Positions 46,839 to 57,895 of a DNA stretch of 64,000 nucleotides are shown piece after piece. The first letter of the stretch is position 1, and the number at the start of each line of letters is the position of its first letter. Below the pieces are notes generated by a model that worked only from the letters and a program-made list of their open reading frames with translations, did no database searches and was not told the origin of the DNA. The DNA comes from Rhizoctonia solani (taxonomy: Eukaryota; Basidiomycota; Agaricomycetes; Cantharellales; Ceratobasidiaceae), in NCBI RefSeq assembly GCF_016906535.1, contig NC_057372.1:2461501-2525500 (forward strand). The letters run 5' to 3'. A program made the position numbers and the translations under genes.

Positions 46839-49131
46839 TCACCTACGTCGAATTAAAATGAAGATAATACGCGTCAGTCTTGCTACCGATACAGTTTCAA
46901 ACAAATCCGCGACCAGCACCCCAGAAGTCTTGATATATTTACTTGAGCATCTCCTTGAATTGCTCATGATTCCACCCGAGTGTCCTTCGTGGGCAGGCTC
47001 AGGGGTCACACCGTTGGCGGTCCCGTTTGTCTCGGGCGGGGCGGTATTTGAAGCCTCCTCCGCATGGCCAGTGTCAGACACCGGGGCATGAGACGGTGTA
47101 TCCGTGTCAACGTGATTGTAGAAGTCGGACGGGAGGAGACGATGGAAGAGCATGTTCAGGAGAAGTCGCCCTCATTGCGGGGGAAGTTGGCGGTAGGGCG
47201 GATGCGGGTGCTGGCGCAGGAGACGAAGCACAGATGGGCTCTCACCTCGCTCGGGAGCCTTTTCTTGGCGCCTGCTCATCCTTCGGGCGAGGTCGCCATC
47301 CGAGGTCGAGGGCTCGCCTGCGCCCATGCCGTCTCCACCACTGTAGCCTCTCGGCTTCTTCTCGAGCTAGACCAGAAAGTTTGTTTTAGACCACAAATCG
47401 CCATAGATGAACTTGTGTACTGACCGCATATCCGTTCGCCCCCATCTCAATTCCCGACTCGCGTGTGGGTTGTGAATAGGCTGGTACGGCTTCCTCATCC
47501 CCATCGCGTGCGTTGTGATAATCTTCTTCTTCGTCCTCGTCTTCTTCTTCAACGCTGCTTCCTTCTTCTTCACCGCTATCTTCTTCTTCGCTGAGGTATC
47601 CAGCAGAACGAACAGCAGCAGCAACAGGACCCGTTCGTTCGAGCTGCTCCGAGGCAACGAGGTATCGAGCGGCGAGCATACGAATATCATTCCACCACTC
47701 CATCATCTCTTCGTGACTGCGTGCGCGGAACGTGTATGCGTGCTGGTTGCGACCAAGCAAGCTACCCGCGCGGCTCGCGAGTCCAGTAGGTTTGGGGCCA
47801 TCCTTCTCTGTCTTACTTTCGATGTGGAACTTGTGGGACCGGGCAGTCTTGGCACTGCTCGGCGGCCCCAAGGTACAGGCAGGCAAGAACAATGAGAACT
47901 GAGGAGTCTGACGAACGTGAGGATCAGACGAGACGAATTCATGCAGATAACCAGCCGGGGTGAGAACAAAGTATGCTTCACGATAGGCGCGTGTAAACCG
48001 CTTCTTGCGCTCGAGAATGCCAACGTGAACAGGAACGACCGATGGGTCGTCCTTGGAGGGATACTCGACTGTGTCAGGGTTACGCAGTGGCGTCTCAGGA
48101 TCCAAGAGGTGGTCCGACTTGGCCGCAAAGGAGATCCATTCGCGATCAGGAGCGAGCGCGGCCATCGCGTTGCCCATTACGCGCCACGTCTCCTGGACCG
48201 AGGCACTCATGCGCGAGTTCCATTCTTCAAATGTCTGCCATGCGCTCTGGATCGAACGAACAACTCCTTCTTCAAAGTGTGCCGAGTTTTGTTGCATGAT
48301 AATAATAGACTTTTGAAGCGCGTTTTCCTCGTGAACTTGTTTTTGGAGCTGACGAATGACGAGTTGGTTCATGACGTAGGGGTCATCGCGAGCAGTGACT
48401 TGCATAGGCGTGTTCTTGAACATCGCAATGGCACGAGAAAGGTCCGAGATGTGCTTGGTGGACATTTCGCGCTCGCGCGCAACCGAGGTGGCCAGCTTGC
48501 CCGTATCGTTCTGAACGTTCTTGATGTGCGCCTTGATCTCATAATGCAACTTGCGCAAGTGCTGTACTATCGAGCCTTCAACCGTCTTCGCGAGGTTCGA
48601 ATGGTGGTCCGCGATTGTACGCGTCTTATCTCGAATGGTGTAGTACACATCCTAATTCGAGGTTCCAGTAAATCAAATAAGGCCGTGAGAACCGGTACGT
48701 ACCTGGAGCCCACCCTCGCCCATGAATTGGTTGCCGGCCTTGAACGGCACTTGAATGACGGCACCGAGTTTGGTCATTTCCTTCGCCGTGTTACTCTCAA
48801 TATCGGCAACCCCCTGTCCGAGAGGCAATGTCAACGTGAGTGCAGTCACAATTTCACATGCGTGCTAACCTCAAAGTACGCAACGAGCTGCTTGACAATA
48901 TGCTTGTACGCCGTAAAGCGCTATACCAAATGTCAATCATAGGCGTAACCAGAGGGGATAAGTATGACCTACCTCGATAAGAATATCCGACGGACGAAGC
49001 TCATGAACGGCCGTGCTTTTGCGAATAAGAGTCTGGTTCTTGCTCATCGCAGACCGTCGAGAAACACTCGTCGCTCGAGAGATGGTGTTTCCATCGCCAT
49101 TGATCGAGTGAGCACGACTGTGCGAGGACAT
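46839..49131 (-). CDS. SLM1: SLM1/SLM2-type PH-domain protein, TORC2 effector
   Basis: Slm proteins bind PI(4,5)P2 at the plasma membrane, are phosphorylated by TORC2 and link it to actin and eisosomes. From ATG 49131: SVSRRSAMSKNQTLIRKST, then HIVKQLVAYFEGVADIESNT and KAGNQFMGEGGLQDV. The main exon is a long F-BAR-like helical region (YYTIRDKTRTIADHHSNLAK through GVVRSIQSAWQTFEEWNSRM). A PH domain follows: HVGILERKKRFTRAYREAYF, GYLHEFVSSDP and FRARSHEEMMEWWNDIRMLA. An acidic, Glu-rich tail comes next. The C-terminal tail changes frame twice (about 47170-47190 and 47130-47140), where Pro/Ala/Ser-rich sequence continues (HVDTDTPSHAPVSDTGHAEE). The true stop is uncertain; 46839 is the end of the best open frame. 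Confidence 0.85.
47515..47600. repeat. Imperfect CTT/CTTC triplet tract coding the SLM1 acidic tail
   Basis: Runs of TTC/CTT on the plus strand encode Glu-rich sequence (EEEDEDEEED) on the minus strand. The tract is imperfect and in frame. Confidence 0.7.
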
Positions 49132-49625
49132 TGTGGACAAAAGAAGGGGGTTAGCTGAGGTGGTGCGACCAGCCTCGGCCTACTTATAGATCCCAGTACT
49201 TAACGCCGGAGCGGGGACCCCGGATACCGCCGAGTCACTTAAAGTTCCGCTCTCAGTCGACGTTCTCTCATGTTCAGTCGAGTTTTGCATCACGGACGTA
49301 CTCGGAACCATTCAGACAGCCTCGATGCAGCTAATTTGTACGGCATTTAATTAACAGTCGGCGCATTTAGCCCGACTTTTTCGCTCTCCTAAGCCTATGT
49401 TCGCTGGGCGATGACGTCTGATCGACGCCACAACGCTCCACTCATTGGCAACTTTCTTTGACCTCCGATACAAACATGGCTCGGATTACATTTGGTTTAT
49501 AAATTCTATAATACAGTATCTTCAACAAAAGGGGGAGTCAAAATCACAACGAAAGAGAATAAAAGCCAAGTAATAATGGGATTCGTGAAAACGTCACTTT
49601 GTCGTCAATTTATTCGGCATTTGGC

Positions 49626-51892
49626 TCAGTTGAGTACGCCGCCTTGCCTGCCTGATGCAGGTACTGGCTGCGGCTGGCGCAACCGGGCTGCACCAACACC
49701 TGAACGACCCAGTGCTGGTAAACTCATCCGACGGTGCCATTCCTGTTGCGACTGCTTATAATCGGTTTCCGTCGCGTCATCGTCGTCGTCGTCAGTTAAA
49801 ACTGCATTATCGTCACCGTCCTTGGCACGCTTGCTATTCTCGGGCCCAAGCGTCTGAGACGGCAAGCGCTTGTAGTTTGGTCGATTGTTGCTCGGTTCCA
49901 CGACGTACGATCCAGTGTTGGTCATCAATGAGCGCCAGGCATCACCTTGGAGGGTACCGGGAGCAAAAGGAGGGGGGAAGGTTGGGTCGTTCTTGATATT
50001 GGTTTTCGAATCAGACTCTTCTTGCTTAGCTGCTGCAGCTTTCATCTTGGGTGCCATCTGGAGAGACGGTGCTGGTAGCGCATTCAAGGCACTACGATAC
50101 TGTTCGAGCCCTTTAGTCTCCGGCCCACCCACGCGAGGAGTCTGGCCGGCTCCGGACTGAGGCCGTTGCTGGCCAATTCTAGTGAGGGGATCGACCGCAG
50201 CGGCACGGGGGGTTGCATCTCCTCTCGGCGTCTTTAGACAAGGCATTGACGTCATCTTGGCCAAAGAGTGCCCCCGGCCCTCGCCATTGGGCTGGTTTTG
50301 GCCATCCATGCATTCGTTCCAGAAAGCCTTGAGATCCCCGAAGGTTGATTGGCGTTGCGTCATAGAGGGCCTAGACGGAGACTCGACCTGAGGGGTGAGT
50401 CCAGTCCCCATACCTATCCCGGGGACCATCATAGGGCCCATGGAAAGCAGAGAGCTAGCGCCAGGGTCATGCAAGGCTATATCGTCGATCGCACGTCCAA
50501 TACTGGTGGTACTTCCGGATTCCGAACCAACTAGACTCATTGGGCTAGGAAAGTCGGTGTATTCGCTAGCGGTTCCCGGTCTTCCAGAAGATTCATAGTC
50601 CGTACCCGAGTCACTCGCGCTTACGCTGCCACGGTGCATGTACAGTCTAGTCGGGGTGATGGCAGGGTATTGTTGACCCTGAGCGCGCAACAGCGCTTGA
50701 TTAAGAAGTTGATGAGATCCATCAAGTGAAGGAGACGAGCGATGGCGCTGATGGTGCTGGATCGAGTGACGCTGATAAGAGGCTGATGCCGGGCGCTGGT
50801 GAAGCGTAGTCAGTGGAATTTGACTTGGCTCGTGTTGTGAATCGATATTATAGCTGAACGGGCTGCCCATCGAGGTCTGAAACTTGTGCGATGATGTGTA
50901 GCTAGGCGCGTTGGGATCATGGAAGACACCGCCATCAAAGTTACTGGGTACGTTGTTCAGTCCCATCAGGTCCATGCCATTCCATGGAGATGAGTCGGCG
51001 CTTTCACTTGTTGCGGCCGAAAAGGAAAGAGAAGGCGCTTCTGGGCTTCCCATAAACGTGTTCGAGGCCGGATTGGGCATTGGTACGGTGTTATCGAATA
51101 TAGGGGGCATGGCGATGGGGTTGTCAGGGGGTGGGTAGTGGAAATTGAAGGGTGGCATATCTTCCTGGTAATGGCCAAATGAGTTTATCATCGGCTCTTG
51201 GGGGAGGGAGATAGCGTGTTCGGGAAGTGTTCCAGGCACGTTGTTGGGAGAAGGGTTGGTGTTTCGACGGGGACGCTTCGTCTTGGGATAGTTACATTTG
51301 GAACCACGTGAGGAACAATTATCTGAAAGAAAACACGTCAGCAATCATATAAGGAAGACCCGTCCGGCACTGCGGGCTGAGATATGGCCGGGATATGGGG
51401 GAAGACGAAGGGAGATAGGTAGGCGTGGGAGATGGACTCACTGCATGATGGGCGTCCAAAATCGCATTTGGTACTGCTTTGTGTGCACTCCTCGCATGGA
51501 CGGCGCTTCTTGTCATCCGAGGCTGCTGATTGGTTGCGCGCCCCCTGCTTACGCGACGTTGTATTGGCAAGGCCGCCGGGGGTATGGCACTTGTTCACAT
51601 GGCGAGAGAGCAGGTCACTGGAGGGAGCAGGATGAATATATGAGCCAAGGAGCAATTAGACCGCGATGGAGCGTACCTTCTTGCGAAGCGGTCTCCGCAG
51701 GTCTGGCATGCGTAGGGTCTGTCTCCAGTGTCTATACGAGTGGAGAGGGTGTGAGCGGGGCGCAAAAGAACCAAGTGGAGCGTACATACGGGAGCGCATG
51801 TGGCGTGCTACGTGTTGGGGCCGTGTAAATGTCGCAGAACATACAGGACACATATGATCTCCGCCCATATTGACAGATAATTCTTCTAGCAA
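49626..51892 (-). CDS. Transcription factor with two C2H2 fingers and a Zn2Cys6 cluster
   Basis: Two DNA-binding modules lie near the N-terminus. Finger 1 is CPVCSATFTRPQHVARHMRS, and after an intron the protein continues with DTGDRPYACQTCGDRFARRD and LLSRHVNKCH (finger 2). A Zn2Cys6 cluster follows: RPCEECTQSSTKCDFGRPSC, and after another intron NCSSRGSKCNYPKTKRPRR, giving six cysteines and a basic tail. The remaining 560 residues are Ser/Pro/Gln-rich with a block FGDLKAFWNECMDG that may be a conserved regulatory motif, and an acidic TDDDDDDATETD run before the end (SGRQGGVLN, stop 49626). The combination of C2H2 plus Zn2Cys6 is a known fungal type. The start is uncertain: an ATG at about 51868 (MGGDHMCPVC) is likely, but an upstream exon around 51970 (MTSSDLEPSKRGRADRN) is also possible. 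Confidence 0.8.
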
Positions 51893-52334
51893 AAGGTGGT
51901 CGTTGCTTACAATTGAGAGAGCGGTTCCGGTCGGCTCGTCCTCTCTTTGAAGGCTCCAAATCTGATGATGTCATTGAGTTTGCAGTTGTTTGTACTTCAG
52001 AAGCTCCTGTCGACGTCACAGCCCGTTGTGACACCGATTAGCTGAGATCGCCAAAATGGCCAAACGCTATCAACAACTCTATTGATCGTCATTCCGCACC
52101 GCATATATGCACATTGTGACACAATGCTGCCCGTGGCGTTCAACATCATTCCAATAGGTAGCTGCCTCGACCGAGCCACCGCCGACAAGCGCCAGACCAC
52201 AGTTTGGGTAGGCCCAGTTGCGTATATGCAAATCTAGGACCCAGTCTTGATTGCGATCCCTCGTTTCCAACCCTAAGCTAAGGCTGTTCTCACCGACCGA
52301 ATCGAACCCATCATTGCGTGTAATTGCCGCGACA

Positions 52335-53045
52335 TCAAGCAATTCGCCGTTCACAACGTGTATCCGTATGCGTGGCTTTGCACCCCAGATCACAGTAAGG
52401 CTCGGCGCATCGGGCGCATCGATAGTGTCCCCAATACCCACATACCGAACACAATTTTCGGGCTTCTGTCGCGCTCTCAGGTGCTGCGGCAGTCAGATAG
52501 CTGGGCACATGGCTGGGAAGTGATCCCAACCCCTAAATAAATCACCCACAATCAGTGTGGCGAGGTCACAAGAAGCCGACCAAAATTATACGAAACTGCT
52601 TACCTCTTGTTCGATAATCGCATTTAGATTTTTTCGGTACAATAGGATCGACCGCACATGGGTAGTAGACTTCTTCCGACCCTTGTTACAGTCGTCTGCG
52701 AGTGTCGTCCGACTCCGGTTACCTGCTAGACCGGTCCCCAGATCAGTGTTTCTGACATCTGTATAATTGGATCGCTACATCTCCTCATGAGAAATGAGTC
52801 ACTTTTGCTCGAATGAAATGCAGAACTCACTTCAAGTTCTTCGACCCGTCGCTTGTTGCGTCGCGCTATCAGTTCAGGTGCTACAGGCGCCGCAGCAATG
52901 TTCTGGGCTTCCCGGGGTGCTGCCAGTCGGTCAATCATATGAACAATGGACCATCTTCCAACAACTCACCTTGCACTCGACTTGCAGCATTACCACCCCG
53001 GCCCCTTGGTCTACCCCTCCCTCGTGGTTTATTGACATCTGCCAT
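52335..53045 (-). CDS. VPS71: SWR1 complex subunit VPS71 (HIT zinc finger)
   Basis: VPS71/Swc6 (ZNHIT1 in animals) is part of SWR1, which exchanges H2A for H2A.Z in nucleosomes. ATG 53045 starts an Arg/Gly-rich leader (KPRGRGRPRGRGGNAASRVQ). Exon 2 reads APELIARRNKRRVEELE. Exon 3 reads GRKKSTTHVRSILLYRKNLN plus AIIEQE, the diagnostic block that follows the basic region in this family. The last exon carries the HIT zinc finger: LCSVCGYWGHYRCARCAEPY then CDLGCKATHTDTRCERR, with the C-x2-C, C-x2-C, C-x3-C and H-x4-C pattern, ending RRIA at 52335-52337. Frames join with GT-AG introns. IRC22 is divergent, with 172 bases between the starts. Confidence 0.88.
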
Positions 53046-53217
53046 GTCGTCGAGAAGAAAAAGAGATCAGCAGGTATGTCTGTCTGCGCTCATCTATCCC
53101 GTGTATAGCGCCCCCGATCACATAATCATCACAAAATACGTGGCAGAACCCTGAATGTGCCTTTACTCGTTTAACTGACGTTCCAAATCTCTCCAAGCAC
53201 TCTACCACCATAGCACC

Positions 53218-54236
53218 ATGCGCTTCGTCCGAACTCTTTCTCAGATTGTATTGCTCGCATCTGCTGCCTGTGCAGCAGTAGTTGCACCCGTAGAGCCCAA
53301 ATTAGATATTAGTGCCAGCTTTGGCGAGGAGAATCCATTTGCTCGTGTGTTTAGTTTAATGTTCGTTTATTCGTTTATTTATGTGTTTAACAGAGGTGGT
53401 GAATGGTCAAAGCACCAAATTACTCGTCAAAATTCTCAATACATCTGGAGCAAACGTTACGTTGGTGGATATTGGAGGTTCGTACCATGATGTGGATACT
53501 GGAAAGACTTTGCGCAATGTGAGTTTGTCTACAAACCCGTCTACATGCGTCTTATTCGGATCGGGTTAGGTCACCGCGCGCAAATTCAACCTCCCTATCA
53601 TTGAAGGCATGAACTTGACTTTCCCATATCTCCTTACCTCCGAGTAAGTGGACTTGATCAATGACGTCAAATAAATGAATAGATGACCGGAATGCTATTC
53701 TAGACTGCGCCCAAAAGACACCAAACTCCTCGTATGGGCGAATATCAAAGATAGTGTAAGTGTAAGATTTAATTTCGCGTACACGCACGAATTAAATCTT
53801 TGTTAGGATGCAAATATCTTCCGCATGACAGCATACGATTCGATCGTCTCTATTGTTGAACCACCCTCGTCTATTTTTGATATCCAAATGTAAGTTCATC
53901 CTGTTCGCATATATGTGTTCATGCACTCATTGTTACCACAGGATCCTCACTTACCTTATGGTCCTTGGTCTCCTTGGAGGCGGAGGGTACTACGCCTACC
54001 TCACCGCGAACCCCCCTCCAAAGAAAAAGTCTGGTGCTCCCTCTAACCTCCCACCTACTCAAGTCCCTCTCCCCGAGACTCCTGGTGGTGCTGCGCACTA
54101 CGAGGAAGAATGGATCCCGTCACATCACTTGGCAGGTTCAGGCGCTCGCGCACGCAAGGTTTCGAGGGGTGAGGCATTGAGCTCAGGCGACGAGAGCGCT
54201 TCTGGGAAAAAGAAGAAGGGAGGAAAAGGTCGATGA
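53218..54236 (+). CDS. IRC22: IRC22-like ER membrane protein (TRAP-alpha family)
   Basis: IRC22 proteins are fungal relatives of the translocon-associated protein TRAP-alpha. ATG 53218 starts a signal peptide (RTLSQIVLLASAACAAVVAP) and acidic lumenal start (ISASFGEENPF). Later exons give VNGQSTKLLVKILNTSGANV, KFNLPIIEGMNLTFPYLLTS, LRPKDTKLLVWANIKDSDAN and FRMTAYDSIVSIVEPPSSIF. A single membrane helix follows (LTYLMVLGLLGGGGYYAYLT), then a short cytosolic tail with a Lys-rich end (SASGKKKKGGKGR). The order and length match the family. All introns can be joined in frame. VPS71 is divergent on the left. Confidence 0.85.
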
Positions 54237-56375
54237 GCTACCTGTATACTACACAAAAGTATGCCACGTACTATCGATGTGGCTCCATGTATTACTTGTA
54301 CATAGTAATCGATTTGAAACATCTCATTTAATCTCGTCTCTTGTGCCGTGTTTCATACTCTGTAATGATCCAGAAGAGCAAACTCGATCGGCGGTCCTAC
54401 AACCTTGAATCCACGATAGACTATTTTGACGTCGGTTCTGCGTCATGTATGCGTGGTATATGCGCATGAGGTAATGCCGTGTGAGGATCCCATGCCTGTA
54501 AATGATTGCGGGGAACGTATCGAAGATCTTGTCCATGATCTGCATGCATTGCATCACATAGGCCGCGAACGCACTCAGTGTTGTCCAGGCCAGACCCCCT
54601 TATTCGGACAGAACCGGGAGCACCCTCTATATTTCTGAAGTGGGATCTTCGGTAAGGTAAGTGTGCATCATCGGTCTGGATACTTTGTGGGGGAGGAAGA
54701 GCAAGATTCGTTGTTGCGTCATAGTGTTGTAAATTGAATAATCTTCGAGTAATCAAACCAGAGGCACGTAGATGAATTACTGTAAAGGTTACGTGCGTGA
54801 CATCTGTGGTCGGAGTGTTGTCCAAGTTTGTCAACAGAACGATTTACCTAAACCAACTTTCTGGCCCACCTCACGCATAAAAGGGATTCCATAGGAGTTC
54901 CCGGGATTGAAACTGGAATGGAACCAGTACTTAAGAAGCACGGATGCATAGACACTCCATAACCTGGACAGCCACTGTAGCCGGTTACCGTATACCATTT
55001 CTTCTTCAATTGTGCAGGGAGTACGAAAACATATGCCACGGTATATAAATATAACTCTGGCCTTTGTTGAATATCGCGATCATAAGTCCGAATGTAGTCA
55101 ATTGTCATTGAAGAACCCATGCTGTACAAAAAAACGTGAAGATGATTATCTGGAAGTTCTCACCTTTTAGAGATTGGCTGACTTGCCTTGTCCATTCAAA
55201 TCCACCAAGCTCTAGTGGCAGTGTAACATGGTAGTTGATGTGTACTATGCAGTACACTTCGGATTATGTGTGCCACTTGGACACTCTCGGCCCGTCACAC
55301 AGTCTTTTTGGAAGCTATCGGTTGGGCATACATATCAATCAGCCGGTCCATCGATACGTTACAATAGCCGCAACATTAACTCCTGACGGCAAACCTGCCT
55401 AACATGGGTTAAGAACTTACACGTTATTGTACCAGTACACATTAGTTCTGGGCTTTATTGGCAGTTTGACATCCCGTCTGGACAGGAGATCGAGGAATTT
55501 CAACGATCATACATCTTCCGGCAATCTCGATAATCTCGCACTTGAGATTAAAGTACACGCGCAACCTGGTTCGTTAAATCTAGCCATGCGGTTGCGGGGG
55601 CAGTTGAGTGATTTACGTCGGAAATCGACAAGGTTCCCCAGCAGTGAGTAGCGCGTGACAGAGGTACATCGACGGCTGCGGATACTAAGAAATATTCCTA
55701 GGTTTAGTAGAACTAACATAAAAATAGGCGAAGCTTTATTTAAAACGTCTGAAATTGTCTCGGCCGGCCACGGATTTTGCAACAAGCGCCAACAGGAGCT
55801 GGCAAGTACGCATTCTATACGAACTAGATTTTGGATTATCTCTTATCTGATATTTAGTACTTGAGAATCTTGTAAATGAAGGTTGTTACTTTACAAGTTC
55901 TCTGTGAGTTTAGTACTGGCTCTCACATAATTAGGTTTATCGAAGCGTCCACACCCAACGACCAGAGTATCTTGGGGTTACAAAAGGTACATTTTCAATG
56001 ACTAATTCCTGCACCAGTGCCGGAGTAAGTAAGCTGTCATGAACCAGAAAATAATATCCAAGTTTATTTATTCGACGGCGACATTCCGCCGGTAAATCGA
56101 CAACATTGGTGACAAACTTGAGCATCAGTCCTGAGATTGAGCCACGCTGAGCGCAGAACGAAGATCCTCAAACAGATGCCAAGACATGTCTGTACCTGGG
56201 AGATGTCATCAATCATTACTCTTCGCCTCTGGCACAGCCAAATTTAGCCCGTGGAATGAACTAGATAGCGTGCAGCCTAGCCCTCAGATACAATTTCAAG
56301 ATTGCATCAGGTCCTTGGTTAGTTTGACACCCCCCCCCCGTTTGTTGGCTGGGCTAGGTTACCTGTATCAATGCA
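54237..56375. other. 2.1 kb stretch with only weak gene evidence
   Basis: Apart from the possible arrestin-like exons listed separately, I see short frames on both strands without motifs. The minus frame at 55937-56125 (YYFLVHDSLLTPALVQELVI) looks protein-like but cannot be extended. Confidence 0.4.
54421..55134 (-). CDS. Possible arrestin-like protein, exons only partly resolved
   Basis: Read downwards from about 55134 after an intron ending in TTTGTACAG: SMTIDYIRTYDRDIQQRPEL, YLYTVAYVFVLPAQLKKKWY, TVTGYSGCPGYGVSMHPCFL and PMESLLCVRWARKLV, then after an intron VTHVTFTVIHLRASGLITRR and THDAHLPYRRSHFRN-type sequence. The beta-rich look with a VFVLPA block resembles arrestin domains, which begin with a hydrophobic strand ending in FxLPA. 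A further upstream exon (INYHVTLPLELGG at about 55200) fits the same idea. The frame cannot be closed at either end, so this is a weak call. It could also be a decayed copy. Confidence 0.3.
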
Positions 56376-57651
56376 ATGGAAGTGGACAATAATTCTCAGG
56401 GAATTCGCTATGAGGTGAGTCCCAACCATGATTTCGATCCGTTGTAACTGCAGTTCACAGGCTATTTCCGGGTTTTTTATCCAATCCGACCCGTCTACGG
56501 ATCCTCAACCACATCCACCAGCTTTTGGGCTGAAATCACGCACATCTGCCACCTATTGGGAAGACTTTGAGGCACGCATCCAAAAGCTCCAACAGTCAGC
56601 CCCAGGTAATGTGCGCTATGTAGTCTGTTGGTTAGCTCGCCATGGACAGGGGTGGCGTAAGCCTTTATTAGTTGGTGACGATCAGTGGCAGTTACTGAAG
56701 CATCGACTTATCTTACCTCTAGATAATGTAGGCGTGGATAGGTATGGTCCAATAGCCTGGGAAAACAAGTGGTCGAAGCAGAATGGCGACGGGGAGATAA
56801 CTTGGGGTCGTGAGTCTAATTTGGAGGGTACCTCTGGGATCCACTTCGCAGAGCTCAGTTGTCATTTTTAGCTGACGCCAAGTTGACACCCCTGGGAGAA
56901 ACCCAAGCTAAGGCGGTAAACGAGATTTGGAAAAAAGAACTTTCACGACCCGGGGATCCGATTCCTGTAGTGAGTAGACAGTATAAAACAATGTATAGTC
57001 TTCTGATGCTGTGTATTTTCCAGCCGACCAGACTATTCTCTTCGCCTCTGACTCGTGCTTTGGCAACTCTTGATTTGACATTCAAAGGTGTTCTCCCCAA
57101 AGACGAAAGCACGGGTGATCCCGTCAGGAGCCCGCTTGTCATAGAGGTATTTCCTCAAAATGAAATATGGCATTCATAACACTCACAAAAGGCTATGAGA
57201 ATCTTCGTGAAGAATTGTCTCCATACACGAGCGATCACCGCAGTAGCAAAACTGACATACAGAAGGCCTACCCAGGTTTTCTTTTTGAAGACTCGTTTAC
57301 CGAAGAAGTAAGTACACAGGAAAACAGCGATGGCGGGAACTGATCACTTGCTACCATTTCCATAGGATCAGCTCTGGAGCGAGTTCGTTTCTGAATCAAC
57401 TGAGGATTTTACCTCGCGCTTGAAAGCTACTTTAGATCATATATTTAAAGATTTACTTGGAGAGAAGGATACCTGTGAGTGCATCATTTCTTCGAGTGTG
57501 GAGGTCTGATGGTTACCCCCTACTGAACAAAGTCATATCCATTACGGCACACAGTGGAGTTGCTTCAATCATACTACAGATAATTAAACACCGTGATTAC
57601 CCACTACCAGCAGGGGGTGTAGTGCCTGTAGTAATCAAAGCTACATTTTAA
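56376..57651 (+). CDS. Histidine phosphatase superfamily protein (phosphoglycerate-mutase-like, PMU1-type)
   Basis: ATG 56376 opens MEVDNNSQGIRYEAISGFF after a spliced intron. The catalytic motif is VCWLARHGQGW, with RHG carrying the phospho-acceptor His, and the next exon reads HNVGVDRYGPIAWENKWSKQ. Then DAKLTPLGETQAKAVNEIWK, TRLFSSPLTRALATLDLTF (the Arg/Ser pair of the second motif), YENLREELSPYTSDHRSSKT, and in the last exon ISITAHSGVASIILQIIKHR with the second catalytic His (AHSG). It ends VVIKATF at 57649-57651. About eight short exons join in frame. The sequence order matches fungal proteins related to yeast Pmu1, which are likely phosphatases of unknown substrate, and not glycolytic mutases. 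Confidence 0.8.
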
Positions 57652-57895
57652 TGGTTTCCGAGGTCCAGTAACCCTGTAACTTCAGATAACTGTAAACGTG
57701 TTATGTTGTTCTATCAGTGCAATGATACCGATCCTTCTTAGGCGCAGAAGCCATTCCCCCACGTATGGCTAGAGGATCACACAAAGGCACTGTGCCCGAT
57801 GATTTGCAGGTAGGTACATTTCTAGAAAGAACACGCATATATCTTATAATCAGTGGAACTGTTAACAGTGGGAGATAAGATCAATATCATTTAAA

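Noticed and set aside
52079..52441. A 120-residue minus-strand frame overlapping the VPS71 zinc finger
   Set aside because: It reads the VPS71 exon in another frame. The HIT cysteines in the true frame settle the matter.
55937..56125. Minus frame of 62 residues reading YYFLVHDSLLTPALVQELVI
   Set aside because: It looks protein-like but has no start context, no neighbouring exon and no motif, so I did not annotate it as a gene.
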